Of a DNA stretch of 64,000 nt, positions 1-11,685 are shown piece by piece. The position numbers and the translations under genes are program-made. This DNA comes from Armillaria gallica. Taxonomy: Eukaryota > Basidiomycota > Agaricomycetes > Agaricales > Physalacriaceae. The notes under the pieces are model-generated. The model was not told where the DNA came from. It searched no databases and saw nothing but the letters and a program-made list of their open reading frames with translations. Where the stretch lies: the NCBI GenBank assembly GCA_037576215.1, contig JBANDB010000013.1, forward strand, positions 1,488,001-1,552,000, written 5' to 3'. Each line of letters opens with the position of its first letter. Within the stretch, counting starts at the first letter, position 1.

Positions 1-1734
1 CCGCTCTCGTGAACTAGAACTAAGAAATCTTTACTTAGCACAGGAGAAAACCAATGAAACCATATGCCAGTTCTTGAAAGCGACTCCACTCATTCCTGAT
101 CTCGAGTATAAGTTCGATCCTAACAAAAGAGAGGACTATCCAGAGAAACAATGGACTAGTAGTGGACTAGCACAAGATGGACAGCTGCCACATATCAGGA
201 CTTGGTTGAGGAACCCTAGACACCGCCCAGAAGGACTTAACGACAAGCAGTACTTGACTTTCAAGCAGTACTGTCGTAACTTCTTCTTGGACAAAGAAGG
301 CAGACTATATAGACGCAGTACTGAAGGAGACCACCAGCTAGTAGTGGATAAAGAGCATCAAATGTATATGATGAGATCGGCACACAACTCGTTAGGACAT
401 AGAGGCTTTTACGCAACTAAGTCACTGTTGGAGCAACGGTTTTGGTGGCCAGAGTTGGAATGAGACGTCAGTTGGTATGTCAAGTCTTGTCATTTATGTC
501 AAGTCAGACAGAAGACTATGGTCCGTATTCCACCCTCTGTCACCGAAACGCCTTCACTATTCCAGAAAGTACACTGCAATACTATGGTTATGACCCTGGT
601 TTCTAATAAGTGCAGGTATATAGTTCACGCACGTGACTTGTTATCATCTTGGCCTGAAGCAAGGGCCTTACAGCAAGAAAATGCTAAAGCAATTGCGGTT
701 TGATTCTTTGAGGATGTGATATGCAGGTGGGGCTGTCCCAACGAAATAGTAACTGATAATGGCGGACCTTGGGTCGCAGTTATACAGTGGCTAAGTGACA
801 AGTATGGCATCACCGGCATAAAGATCACTCCTTACAACTCGCAAGCGAATGGAAAAATTGAAAGAGGCCATTGGGACATTCGTCAATCGGTATTTAAGGC
901 GACTAGTGGCAACCCAAAGAAGTGGTTTTACTTCCTACCGCATGTGTTATGGGTGGACCGTATCACTATCAAACGCGGTACCGGTTGCTTGCCATATTTC
1001 ATGGCACTAGGCGCACATCCAATAGTACCCCTTGACATAGTAGAAGCTACTTGGCTAGTCAAGCCCCCAAGTGGAATCTTGAGCACCGAAGACCTTATTG
1101 GTATGAGGGTGACAGCACTAGCTAAGCATGCCAAACATATAATGGCCATGCGACAGAAAATTAATAAGAATAAGCTCGATACAGTACTACGCTACCAACA
1201 TGAGCACAAGGCCACTATCGTGGATTACGACTTCAAACCAGGTCGACTAGTGCTTATGTGGAACACGCGAGTCGAGGAAAGTCTCGATAGCAAGATGGAG
1301 CTGAGGTACTTGGGGCCACTAGTCATTATCAGAAGGACTAGGGGTGGTTCTTATGTCTTAGCAGAGTTGGATGGATCCATAGTGGGTGGCACAGTTGCTC
1401 AGTTTAGAGTAATTCCATACCATGCGAGGCATAGTATCGAGTTACCCAAGAAAGTTCATGATTTGATCGATGTAAGTCCCCAAACTCTTAAGGAGTTGGT
1501 GACTAGTGACGAGTCTGTCCCAACAGAATATCACTATTGACCCTTAGGCAAGAAACTATATGGTATAGACCAAGTTAGGCTGCAACAGAGCGACACTAGT
1601 GAGTCTGACAGCGAAGATTCAGGTTCGGAGGCTGAAGGATACCTTCAGCCCAATGAATATGATAGCAATAGTGATGAAGACAATGAAGTCCCCATCACTA
1701 GTCAACTGAGAAGCTCGAAAACTGCAGGCTAGAA
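1..1734 (+). pseudogene. Ty3/Gypsy pol 3' end (integrase), three in-frame TGA
   Basis: This is the integrase part of an LTR-retrotransposon polyprotein, which would insert the element cDNA into host DNA. One reading frame runs through it. The HHCC zinc finger is visible (HNSLGHRGF then CHLCQ, about 395-500), followed by the core with ICRWGCPNEIVTDNGG and an ANGKIERGHW motif near 845-875 that carries the catalytic Glu. A basic C-terminal domain and an acidic Ser/Asp/Glu-rich tail end at TAG near 1732. The frame is interrupted only by TGA (461, 701, 1538). The first sits where relatives have Arg (ELE-stop-DV), so CGA-to-TGA decay is likely. The last could be a true terminator, but the frame continues open for about 190 nt. 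The 5' part of pol lies outside the window. Confidence 0.85.
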
Positions 1735-2308
1735 TGGTCAAACACACTTTATATTGCTAGGTAATGACGGTGTATGCTAGGTACTGTATCTAAGCAGTTG
1801 GAAATTATGAGAAATGACAGACTGGTGATTGAAAACTTTTATATATGGCAACTAGTGACCATTACAAACAGCTAGTGCTAGTCAAGCTTGGAACTAGAGG
1901 CAACGGGAGTAGGAGAATCGTCTTCCATAGGTACCAGGAGATGACTTTCGAGCTGCTTGACGACTTGGCCATGATGAGCAACCACAAACTTGCGGTACTT
2001 GAGTAAGTACTCGATCTTGTGGGTCGTAGCAATCACGTCATTGCAAATATCAGCCTCTCTAGAGCGCAAAACACTCTTGGAGGGATTGACATGATCTCCA
2101 GCACTGACTAGCATGGCCACAGCATCAATAGTGCTCTAACTAGCCTCGTTGTCAGCCTTGGCTGCTAGATTTCTACTTAAATAGTGTCAGTTGACACACA
2201 CTGAAAAGACAATATAAGTGTCAGTTGAAAATATTCAATTTCTCAGGATTATATAGTATATTAGTCAGCAAGCCAACTCTTGACATCATAACATCATCAG
2301 AAAATCCC

Positions 2309-2405
2309 GGCAGACCTGGGAATTAAACCCAGGATCTTAAAAAGATTTATAATAATGTCACATGACTTTTCCAAGCAGACATGCTAACCACTGTACCATA
2401 CTGGC
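2309..2405 (-). tRNA. tRNA-like segment in the left palindrome arm
   Basis: Mirror copy of the segment at 4904-5000. It contains the complement of an A-box-like TGGTACAGTGG and a B-box-like GGTTTAATTCC with a perfect 5-bp T-stem (CCTGG/CCAGG). Probably a tRNA-derived Pol III promoter or tRNA pseudogene with an intron-like insert, not a functional tRNA. Confidence 0.4.
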
Positions 2406-4903
2406 ATTATATATTTATGTAATCATCACTCTATATGACCTCCCTCTCTTAGATTTATAATATCCCAATTGGGCCCTCCCTTTGGTGCGCTTTGTTGCGC
2501 TTTTTTTTCCTTATTGGGTTGGTCAAATCGGCCCATCAATTGCACCTAGAATTAGCTCTCCCATGGCATTGATGGCATCAATATCAGGCTATTTTCGGAC
2601 AAAATTCGCATTTTGGCTCATTTTGGGCTTCCTCAGGCTACTGGGTGGGTCAGGGGATGGTACTAGTATATGCCTAAACATAAATAGCATAAAAGCGAAC
2701 CCTCTGGTGAGGTATGGGGGCCCTGGGGAGGGGGTAAAAAGGGTAAAATAGTGTAAAATAGCGGAAAATCACCGAAAATTCGCGTTTTGGGGGTACTACG
2801 TGCATCGGATCGCTTCGAAAACTTGACCAATGAATTCCTTGACCTTTAAAACCCCCAAACGGCCCCTCCACAGTACATGTGGCGCATTTTATGGCTAGGC
2901 ATAATCGGGAAAATAGGCTTTTTATGGTACTGCGTACATTGGATCGCTCCAGGGATGCTACCAATCGATTTCTACACTATATAAACCCTAGAATACATCT
3001 TCATATGCTATATATGACCACCGGAATGTGATGAAAAATGGGGGATTGGGGGGGAAACACGGTTTATTTTGTTTTCTGGCCATTGCGTCGGTCTGGGGAC
3101 ATCACCAATCGATTCCTCGACCTTTAAAACCCCCAAGAGACTCTTGGTTACATTTATGGGGTCTCAGGAACGATGGCAATAATGATGTAACAGTTTAGGA
3201 GGAGCACATAGGAAAACTCGCATTTCTGAGCTTCGGAGAACTTCGGAGTTGTTACCAATGGATTCCTTGACCTTGAAAACCCGCAGAACACCCCAGGAAC
3301 ACATTTAAAACCTGTGATATCCGTGGTAAAAAAGGTGATAATGAAAATATGCGAAATACCATATATCTCGCATTTCTGAATGTCGGAGAAGGTAATTCTG
3401 CTATTGAATACACGATATATATTGTATAATAGTGTGTACAAAAGATTAGGGTGATCAGAAATGTATTGGCAGAGATATAAGGAGATCTTTCTGAAAAAAA
3501 AGGAGGAGCACCCCCCAGATTTCGAGTTTCTGGTCATCCCATGGCCTGGGGACTATCAGATTCGGATTCCTGGACCCAAAAAACATAAGACTCATCTATC
3601 ATCCATGAGGTTCATGTATCAAAACTCCGAAGTAATGAGTGTGCTCTCATTTATGCACAAAGTTATGTTGTCTGCAAGGATCATGCACTAGTAAAAATGA
3701 GCCCCATGGATGATAGATGAGTCTTATGTTTTTTGGGTCCAGGAATCCGAATCTGATAGTCCCCAGGCCATGGGATGACCAGAAACTCGAAATCTGGGGG
3801 GTGCTCCTCCTTTTTTTCAGAAAGATCTCCTTATATCTCTGCCAATACATTTCTGATCACCCTAATCTTTTGTACACACTATTATACAATATATATCGTG
3901 TATTCAATAGCAGAATTACCTTCTCCGACATTCAGAAATGCGAGATATATGGTATTTCGCATATTTTCATTATCACCTTTTTTACCACGGATATCACAGG
4001 TTTTAAATGTGTTCCTGGGGTGTTCTGCGGGTTTTCAAGGTCAAGGAATCCATTGGTAACAACTCCGAAGTTCTCCGAAGCTCAGAAATGCGAGTTTTCC
4101 TATGTGCTCCTCCTAAACTGTTACATCATTATTGCCATCGTTCCTGAGACCCCATAAATGTAACCAAGAGTCTCTTGGGGGTTTTAAAGGTCGAGGAATC
4201 GATTGGTGATGTCCCCAGACCGACGCAATGGCCAGAAAACAAAATAAACCGTGTTTCCCCCCAATCCCCCATTTTTCATCACATTCCGGTGGTCATATAT
4301 AGCATATGAAGATGTATTCTAGGGTTTATATAGTGTAGAAATCGATTGGTAGCATCCCTGGAGCGATCCAATGTACGCAGTACCATAAAAAGCCTATTTT
4401 CCCGATTATGCCTAGCCATAAAATGCGCCACATGTACTGTGGAGGGGCCGTTTGGGGGTTTTAAAGGTCAAGGAATTCATTGGTCAAGTTTTCGAAGCGA
4501 TCCGATGCACGTAGTACCCCAAAACGCGAATTTTCGGTGATTTTCCGCTATTTTACACTATTTTACCCTTTTTACCCCCTCCCCAGGGCCCCCATACCTC
4601 ACCAGAGGGTTCGCTTTTATGCTATTTATGTTTAGGCATATACTAGTACCATCCCCTGACCCACCCAGTAGCCTGAGGAAGCCCAAAATGAGCCAAAATG
4701 CGAATTTTGTCCGAAAATAGCCTGATATTGATGCCATCAATGCCATGGGAGAGCTAATTCTAGGTGCAATTGATGGGCCGATTTGACCAACCCAATAAGG
4801 AAAAAAAAGCGCAACAAAGCGCACCAAAGGGAGGGCCCAATTGGGATATTATAAATCTAAGAGAGGGAGGTCATATAGAGTGATGATTACATAAATATAT
4901 AAT

Positions 4904-5000
4904 GCCAGTATGGTACAGTGGTTAGCATGTCTGCTTGGAAAAGTCATGTGACATTATTATAAATCTTTTTAAGATCCTGGGTTTAATTCCCAGGTCTGCC
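4904..5000 (+). tRNA. tRNA-like segment in the right palindrome arm
   Basis: The segment has TGGTACAGTGG (4911-4921) like an A box and GGTTTAATTCC (4980-4990) like a B box. The T arm is perfect (CCTGG, loop, CCAGG). A D-arm-like GTTAGC and an anticodon-arm-like GTCT..AGAT flank about 30 nt of AT-rich, possibly intronic, sequence. The acceptor stem pairs poorly, so this is more likely a tRNA-derived Pol III head than a working tRNA. Its presence in both arms would give convergent Pol III promoters. Confidence 0.4.
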
Positions 5001-7362
5001 GGGATTTTCTGATGATGTTATGATGTCAAGAGTTGGCTTGCTGACTAATATACTATATAATCCTGAGAAATTGAATATTTTCAACTGACACTTATATTGT
5101 CTTTTCAGTGTGTGTCAACTGACACTATTTGATCTGTTAAAGTAGCAGCTATAGGTGGAAGAAGCACCCCAAACTCATTGTCGTACTCATCATCGTTGAC
5201 TGAGCCTGCCTTCGACAGAGAAAGATCTTCTTCAGCAAGATCCTGCATCTTCACCGGAGTGTCCGCCAAGGAGCTCGATACAGAGATATTACAAGAGAGT
5301 AAAGCAGGTTCGTGCTTGATGGGAGGAATGAGTACTGAGGCAGCTGCAGTAGAAGACAAAGGCCCTGCCCCCTCAGGCGAAAGAGCCGGACCAGCGGCTG
5401 GATGCGGTGTGGCAGAGGGTAGCGTAGAAGTGAACCCTAGAAAGAAGGAGATCAAACTCGAAAAACCTTGAAAATAAAGAAGACTCACTCAGCGTGGGGA
5501 CAGAGCGAAAGGCAGCCACAGGGGAATAGACCGAAGAAGGGATTCTTGATGACGAGCCCATCAACTTCAAGACCTCACGTAGCTGCGCTTCGAATCCCGG
5601 GTCCTCAAACACCACCCCCTTCAGTGCATCTTCACCCTCATTGGCAATAGCATCGCACCAGATTTGAAGGGACTCCTCCAATGACTTCTTGTAGGCCTGA
5701 GCAGCGAGAGCAGCCATGTTGGCGCACTGCTCAAACACTTGAAGGGCACCAGTGGAGCATTGAATAGACATGCAAAGGTCTGAAAACCAGAAGCGCTAAG
5801 CAACGGAGAAGCAGTCAAGAATAAAAATGGGGTTACTCACTCTCTGGTGTAACTTCGGCGAACTTCGCCAAGTCCTTACGAGCATTGTAACGCTGGAGAG
5901 GCTCCACCTTGAAAGAACAGAGGCTCTTTCCGGCAGCCTCGCAGTTGTTGCAGCGGCTTCCCCATCCCAAGAAGATGCAATCTTGGTTCTGGACGCTGGA
6001 AGAACATTGAGTGCAACCGTACCTTGGCTGTGAACAGAAAAGAGGGTGACGAAGGGTAAAGTGCTAAGGGAGATACCCTACCTTATGAATAGTCGCCAAA
6101 CTGAGCTTGGTCTCTTTGACGGTGAGAGGCTCGGGTACTTTCTCTTCATAGACGTGGGCTAGTGAGCGTTGATTTAGGCTAGGAATAGGGAGAGGATACT
6201 GGGACTTACTGCTGAGGGCGGTATAGTTCTTCTGTTTAATCTTGATCTGAAATGAACTGTCTTCCCCTTTGGGAGGGGCGACCGTCGCTTCCCCTTCTTT
6301 AGCACGCTCCTTCACTTGCACCCAACTCTGGGCATGAGCATCGCGTGAACCTTCAGCCTCTAGGAAAGAAAGATTTGATGAAAACATTTTGGCTAGTGAG
6401 TGTGACGCCGCTTACTGGGCTCCTCCTTGATGGAACCGGCCTGGGTTTTGCAAGCTTTGGGTGGAGGACCCGCAGGGAGCGCTACAAAGGCAGTAGCTTC
6501 TGATACCACCAGAGTGCCACTAGTGAATTTGGGTTTCGTGCTCCTGGTACGGCGCTTCATTGGCAGTTTGAGAAAGGGGCTTTATCACTGAAGAGAGGAA
6601 ACATGCGAACCTGAGGGGTGGCCTCTTTAACGGCTGCTTCACTGGTAGTAGGGGCATTGGGAACGGCCTTCACAGGAGCTTTCGCAGTGGTCTTGGCCAC
6701 CGACTTGGTGGTCGTCTTGCTGGTAGAACCACTAGCATGGGTCTGAGGAGTTGTCAATAAATATAGTGAAGAGAAGACTGAGAGCCGTACCTGTGGCCTC
6801 TTCGCCTTGGGCTTTGGTTCCTCGACATCCTCCTCCTCCTCCTCCTCTTCCTCTTCTTCATCGTCTTCAGATTCCCCTTTGTCGGCCTTGCACTTGCGTC
6901 TGGACATAGCTCGCATGGCCAGTTGAACGGCCTCCGGGAATGGCTGGTCCTCAGTCACAACGTTTCGCTAATACAGGAGATGAGCAAGCGAAAGACACTA
7001 GCTAGGCAATGGTCAGCAGCGTACCCCTGTGTATTCGTTAAGATGAAGTTCCCAAGCGTTGAACTCGGGAAGGCGGCTGGCTTGTGGTAGCATACCAACG
7101 ATCCCCTCGCAGGTATACAGTACGTCGAATATGAATGGTGTAGTTGCTGCCTGAGGGTTTTTGCGAGCGATTTCACCGATCATGACCTTGGGACTAAATC
7201 AGATAGACAGAACGAGGACAGTAATGCTACGGGACTTACCAGAAAGCCCATGTTTCGTTGCAGGATCTCAACAATGTCTCTAGGGCTCATCACCCCACGC
7301 TTCTCAGGATTGAACAGTGGCCGGAGAGAGTCAATATAGCGGACAAATACGGTGGTGTCCAT

Positions 7363-9060
7363 GATGGGTCGAGCAGGGGAGACTAGCAAAGCAGAGGGAC
7401 GACTAGTGATAGAAAAAAAAAGAAGCAAAGCAGAAAATTTTGTCGAAGTCGGCCTCAGGTGCACTGAATAGAAAAATCCAAGCTGAGTTTGAAACGGCTT
7501 CGACAGCAGGCAGCTAGTAGCCAACTATGATCGTGGCAATACCTGAAAAACTACACTAGTAGCAAGGAAAGGCCACTAGTATTGTGGAGAAATAGATAAG
7601 AAGTCCCAAAGCAATGAGATTCACGTTATCACATGCGAACCTGAAAATCATTAAGTGAAATTGATGATCATTGATGGCCAAGTGCCAGTCAGACTTAAGT
7701 GATGAAGGCGTGATCGAGACCTGTGACCTCGAAAGAATTTGCAACGGGCCACTAGTAAGACATACTGCTGAGTACAAAAGGGACTTAGATGACTGGGGAC
7801 AGTCATTATTACAGTATGGGGGAGATGATATGCCATCTACGTGTTCACACCTAGATTTTGCAATTTTATACAAATACTATTGCATATCTACCTTACACTA
7901 GTGATACAAAAAGGACTATAGCTGAGGCTTCGAGCTGATAGTTAGACTAGTACACAGCTAGTAGAGCCAGAACTTAGATGCGATACCACTAGTGGGTCAA
8001 CTCTACCAGCCGGCCATACTAGTGACTTGAATGCTAGCAAGGTTAACTAAATATAGCCACTAGCAGACGAGTAATGCGACTAGCGCACCCAACAAGAGGC
8101 AGAGGGCACAAATCTCGTGAAGTTCAGTCACTAGTGGACCGATCTGGGCACGCAATGCCTAAGTCAGGTTAACTAGTCACGCAGCAATCTCGAAGCAGGA
8201 CTTAGAAATGAATTGGCAATGGATTAACCTTGTGGCAGATCCGACTAGTGCGATACGGATCTATTACGATCGGGACTAGTATAGCCGGGTTGCACCTTTG
8301 ATCATGATTGACAGCTGCTACAGGCACATTTGCCAGTTCCGTTGTTTACCCTTGACACTAGTGGAGCATTGCTGCGCCAAGGATACGGAATACCACCACT
8401 AGCAGAGCTCCTAGGCCCACTAGTCAGCAAGCGACCGTTTCTAGACCGACTATTGTGTGATTATTCACCATTACTCGTGACTAGCCAAGAAATTCTTATC
8501 AATAATACCCCTCTAGTCAGTTATTTATATCTCGATTGTACCTTGATTGTCAGTATATAAGTAGTAGAATATGCTCACGTGCGGCAGGCAAGCCATCCCC
8601 GCAATTGTGACCTACTAGTCAGTATCTAGTGCCCCAATTAAAGGCTTTTGTGCTTAACCTCGACGAAGCGGCTACTAGTCGCTAAGTTACCCATAGCATC
8701 GAGTGAATAGAAGTGTCTTAGAGCAATCTTTTGTGTCCTGCAAAGGCCAAGAGTGTTTCAAAGTTAGTTCAAGCGAGTTCTCAAAGTTTAAAGTATTATT
8801 CTTAGGCCAAGAGCGCCACTAGTTTGCCTAGAAAGCGACTAGTCAAGTGTTTATTCACTTGTAAGACATTATAGGGCCAAGAGAGCCACTAGTTCAAAGC
8901 AGTCCCAGTCAGAGCGAGCGCAGTAGCTCAAGTCGAGTCACTATTCATCCAATTGTGTCTTACCAACCCCACTAGTGCGAGTAGTACGCTTGTATAGCTC
9001 ACTAGTAATGAAATAAAACGTCTTTAAACAACTTTCCTTGATTATTGAAGTCTGCAGAGT
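7363..9060. repeat. LTR-like non-coding region packed with ACTAGT
   Basis: No credible gene. Between about 7540 and 9010 I count 20 exact ACTAGT hexamers, where about 0.4 is expected by chance; they are scattered, not tandem. The Gypsy integrase at 1-1860 has eight more. TATATAAG at 8554-8561 resembles the TATA boxes of the two other LTRs in the window (14674, 50181), so I infer the 3' LTR of Gypsy-1. The LTR borders could not be fixed, because the 5' partner is outside the window and no clear polypurine tract was seen. The junction to the next element lies between about 9060 and 9190. Confidence 0.5.
8554..8561 (+). promoter_or_regulatory. TATA box of LTR-like region
   Basis: TATATAAG followed by TAG, as in the LTRs at 14674 and 50181. 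Confidence 0.4.
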
Positions 9061-9189
9061 GCTTCTATCATACTCGAAACACCCGAATTCAATACATTGG
9101 TGATAAGTGTAGAGTTAGTGATTGGTTTAGTGTTGTTGGTGTTCATTGCCAGCCTCTAGTCCATTTGCCACTCGCCATTACCGAGCACA

Positions 9190-11475
9190 TCACCGGCATT
9201 GCGGAATGGCTGACTCCCCAATGGAAAAAGGAGCTCCAGTCATTCTTGGGCTTCATGAACTTCTATTGCAAGTTCATCAAGATGTACTCGAAAGTCGTTT
9301 GCCCACTCACTCAACTAACTGGCAACGCGGAATGGAAATGGATGGAGGCGTAGGACAAAGCCTTCCAGGAACTCAAACGGCGCATGGCCAAGGACGTGAT
9401 ACTTGTGATCCCCATGGAAACGGATCCTTTCCAGGTCGAGGCAGACGCAAGTGAAAGCGCCATCAGTGCAGTGCTCAGCCAGAAGCAGAATGGGATATGG
9501 TGCCCAGTAGCTTTCATGTTGAAGTCACTAAGTGCCACAGAAAGGAACTATGAGATCTATGACAAAGAGTTGCTGGCAATCATGCTCACGCTCTCGGAGT
9601 GGCACCACTACCTCATGGGTGCTCTGAAAACATAGAAATCTGGATGGATCACCAGAACCTCCAGTATTTCCGACTTCCACAGAAGCTGAACCGACGACAA
9701 GTGCGCTGGGTGACCAAGCTCGCTGAATATCACTTCACGCTCTATCATAAGCCCGGTGCCCAGAATGTGAAAGCAGACCTACTTTCCTGATGACAGGACC
9801 ACAACCAGGGACACAGGGACAACGGCGATATCACTGTCCTCCAACCCACACACTTCTGAGCCCTCATCATGCCCATGACGAGCGAAGTACATCAGCAAAT
9901 CGAAGAAGCCACGAGGCAGAAAGACCTGTGGGACAAAGGCATTGCCACCTCCCTCAACCACAAGTGAGGAATCACTCAAAAAAACGGACTGCTCCAGTAC
10001 GACAGACGGATTTATGTACCACACAAAAAGGCGCTACATGGGGAGATCATTGCCCAAAGCCATGACCATATCCTAGCAGGACACCCTGGAATCAAGAAGA
10101 CAAAGGAACTAGTGCTCAGAGAGTATTGGTGGCCCAAGATGAAGAAGGATGTCAAAGCATACGTAAAAGGATGTGAGACATGCCAACAAATGAAGAGCGG
10201 CACCCAAGCCAAGCTGGCACCGCTCCACCCGAATGAAGTCCTGGCTGGTCCATGGACCCACATTTCTGTGGACATGGTCACTGGCCTCCCCGACTTGAAC
10301 GGACACGATGCTCTCCTCATGATTGTTGACCGCTTCTCCAAGGCTATCATCCTGGTCACCTGCAACATCGAACTCTTGGCTGAAGGATGGGCCTGAATTT
10401 TATGTGATCACGTCTATGCGTGCCACAGTATGCCCCAGGTAGTCATTTCTGACCTTGACCACAGTTTGTCTCCAAATTCATGAAAGAACTGTACCGGATG
10501 CTCAACATCATCCCAAACATGTCCACAGCTTTCCACCCACAAACCAATGGACAGACCGAACAAGTAAACCAAGAGATAGAAAAATACTTATGCATCTTCG
10601 TCTCTTACCGACAGACTGACTGGAGCGATTGGCTCCTGCTCGCCAAGTTCGCACACAACAACCGTATCCATAGTGCGACCGGCAAAAGCCCATTCATGGT
10701 CCTCTATGGTCATCACCCGAGGATCCTCCCTGATTCACCTAGGTTGTCACCATTCATGAACCCAACCGCTGAAGCCTTCATTGAAAACATGTCCTCCATC
10801 CACAAGGAGACTCAGGAGGCCCTCGAAGAAGCAGCCATTAGAATGAAAACCCAGTGCGACAAGAAGTGATGCGCCGCCCACTCCTACCAAGTCGGCAACT
10901 GTGCCTGGCTAGATGCAATCAATCTGCATCTACCACGACCAAAGAAGAAGCTCAACAACAAACACGTCAGCCCCTTCGAAATCCTGGAAAAGGCTGGAGC
11001 CTCTGCCTACAAGCTCAAACTCCTGCCTCACTGGAAGATTCATCCATGCTTCAATGAGAAGCTTCTGACCCTGTACATGCCGCCAGCATTCCCTAATCAA
11101 GAAATGCCACCACTGCCTCCTCCTGACCTTATCGAAGATGAAGAAGAATACGAAGTCAAAGAAGTTCTTGACTCATGCACCTGCAGGGTACAAGGCAAGA
11201 AAGGATGAAAGTACCAACCTGTCACTGACTACTTCATCAAATGGAAAGGATGGACTCGGGAACATAATTCCTGGGTCAGGGACAGCGAAATGGAGCACGC
11301 ACAGGAGGTGATCAAGGAATATGAAGACAAAGTGCACAGCGCTCGCTGCATGCACATAGTCAAAGGATTCAAAATTACAACCAATGACAAGGACAACGAG
11401 TGGGACAATGGTTATGGAGGGGAAGCATGTGGGATGTATCAACCTGACTTCCCGGATGACCGGACCAGACCTTAA
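9190..11475 (+). pseudogene. Gypsy-2 chromovirus pol remnant (RT end, RNase H, integrase, chromodomain)
   Basis: 5'-truncated pol closely related to Gypsy-3 in this window. It starts inside the RT thumb (GIAEW, then LQSFLGFMNFY), followed by RNase H (VEADASESAISAVL, ERNYEIYDKELL, DHQNLQYF). Next come the integrase finger and core (REYWWPKMKKD, CETCQQ, WTHISVDMVTGLP, NGQTEQVNQE), and a chromodomain near 11140-11330 (TDYFIKWKGW, NSWV). Several frames are used. In-frame stops (TAG 9351, TGA 9788, TGA near 10393, TGA 10867) and frameshifts show it is dead. The catalytic YxDD box is missing because the 5' part is absent. Its 3' LTR follows at 11511. Confidence 0.9.
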
Positions 11476-11500
11476 TAGCAGTCAGGACGCCTGCCTTAAC

Positions 11501-11507
11501 AAGGGGG
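11501..11507 (+). other. Polypurine tract of Gypsy-2
   Basis: AAGGGGG followed by TAA and the LTR start TGTTAC, the same arrangement as at 58246 in Gypsy-3. Confidence 0.7.
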
Positions 11508-11685
11508 TAATGTTACAATTTTTTCATTTTCTCTTATCTTATCTTATCTTATCTTGGCACCTCGGCATGACATGCAGTCATCAGCACCAAACCGAACAAC
11601 TTCAGCCTTCCTGCTGAGACACCAGGTTATGGACAGGCTTCTTGACAGGTATTGTACAACTTTCACATTTACCGGACTATCTATA

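Larger units (their letters stand above)
2184..5125. repeat. Foldback element: 2.94-kb near-perfect palindrome, TA target duplication
   Basis: The sequence from 2184 to about 3607 is repeated in inverse orientation from about 3705 to 5125. Paired positions sum to 7309 over the outer parts and shift by a few bases near the centre. The arms are about 1.42 kb, I saw only a few small indels between them, and the unpaired loop is about 97 bp. The ends read GTGTCAGTTGACAC and its complement, flanked by TA on both sides (2182-2183 and 5126-5127), so the empty site was AAATATTT. There is no transposase; the mirrored short ORFs inside are by-products of the palindrome. It interrupts the antisense gene above. 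Each arm carries a tRNA-like segment and four degenerate internal repeats built on GGTTTTAAAGGTC..GGAAT..ATTGGT. Confidence 0.93.
1878..7362 (-). pseudogene. Multi-exon Cys-motif gene antisense to Gypsy pol, split by a palindrome
   Basis: Unrecognised protein gene with a likely start at 7362 (MDTTVFVRYIDSLRP). Exons are joined by short GT-AG introns (for example about 7190-7240, 6960-7022, 6062-6032, 5818-5760). Visible pieces in order are an N-terminal MSPRDIVEIL segment, an acidic/Lys stretch (a Glu run near 6835), an Ala/Thr/Lys-rich part, and a Cys cluster near 6010-5890 (CTQC, then C, CNNC, C with Gly-Trp-Gly between). An alpha-helical part follows (QAYKKSLEESLQIW), then a Pro/Ser-rich tail. 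The last exon (1878-2181) lies beyond the palindrome inserted at 2184-5125. An acceptor-like AACAG sits just before the insertion point, and a TAG lies in the downstream exon, so the gene is dead here. It lies between Gypsy pol and an LTR-like region, so it may be an antisense passenger of that element; a neighbouring host gene is the alternative. Confidence 0.6.

Noticed and set aside
2482..4827. Mirrored ORFs of 64-146 codons inside the palindrome
   Set aside because: They occur as identical pairs on both strands because of the inverted repeat and show no protein-like features.
2179..5130. Palindrome as two tRNA genes with introns
   Set aside because: Acceptor stems pair poorly, so I call them tRNA-like only.
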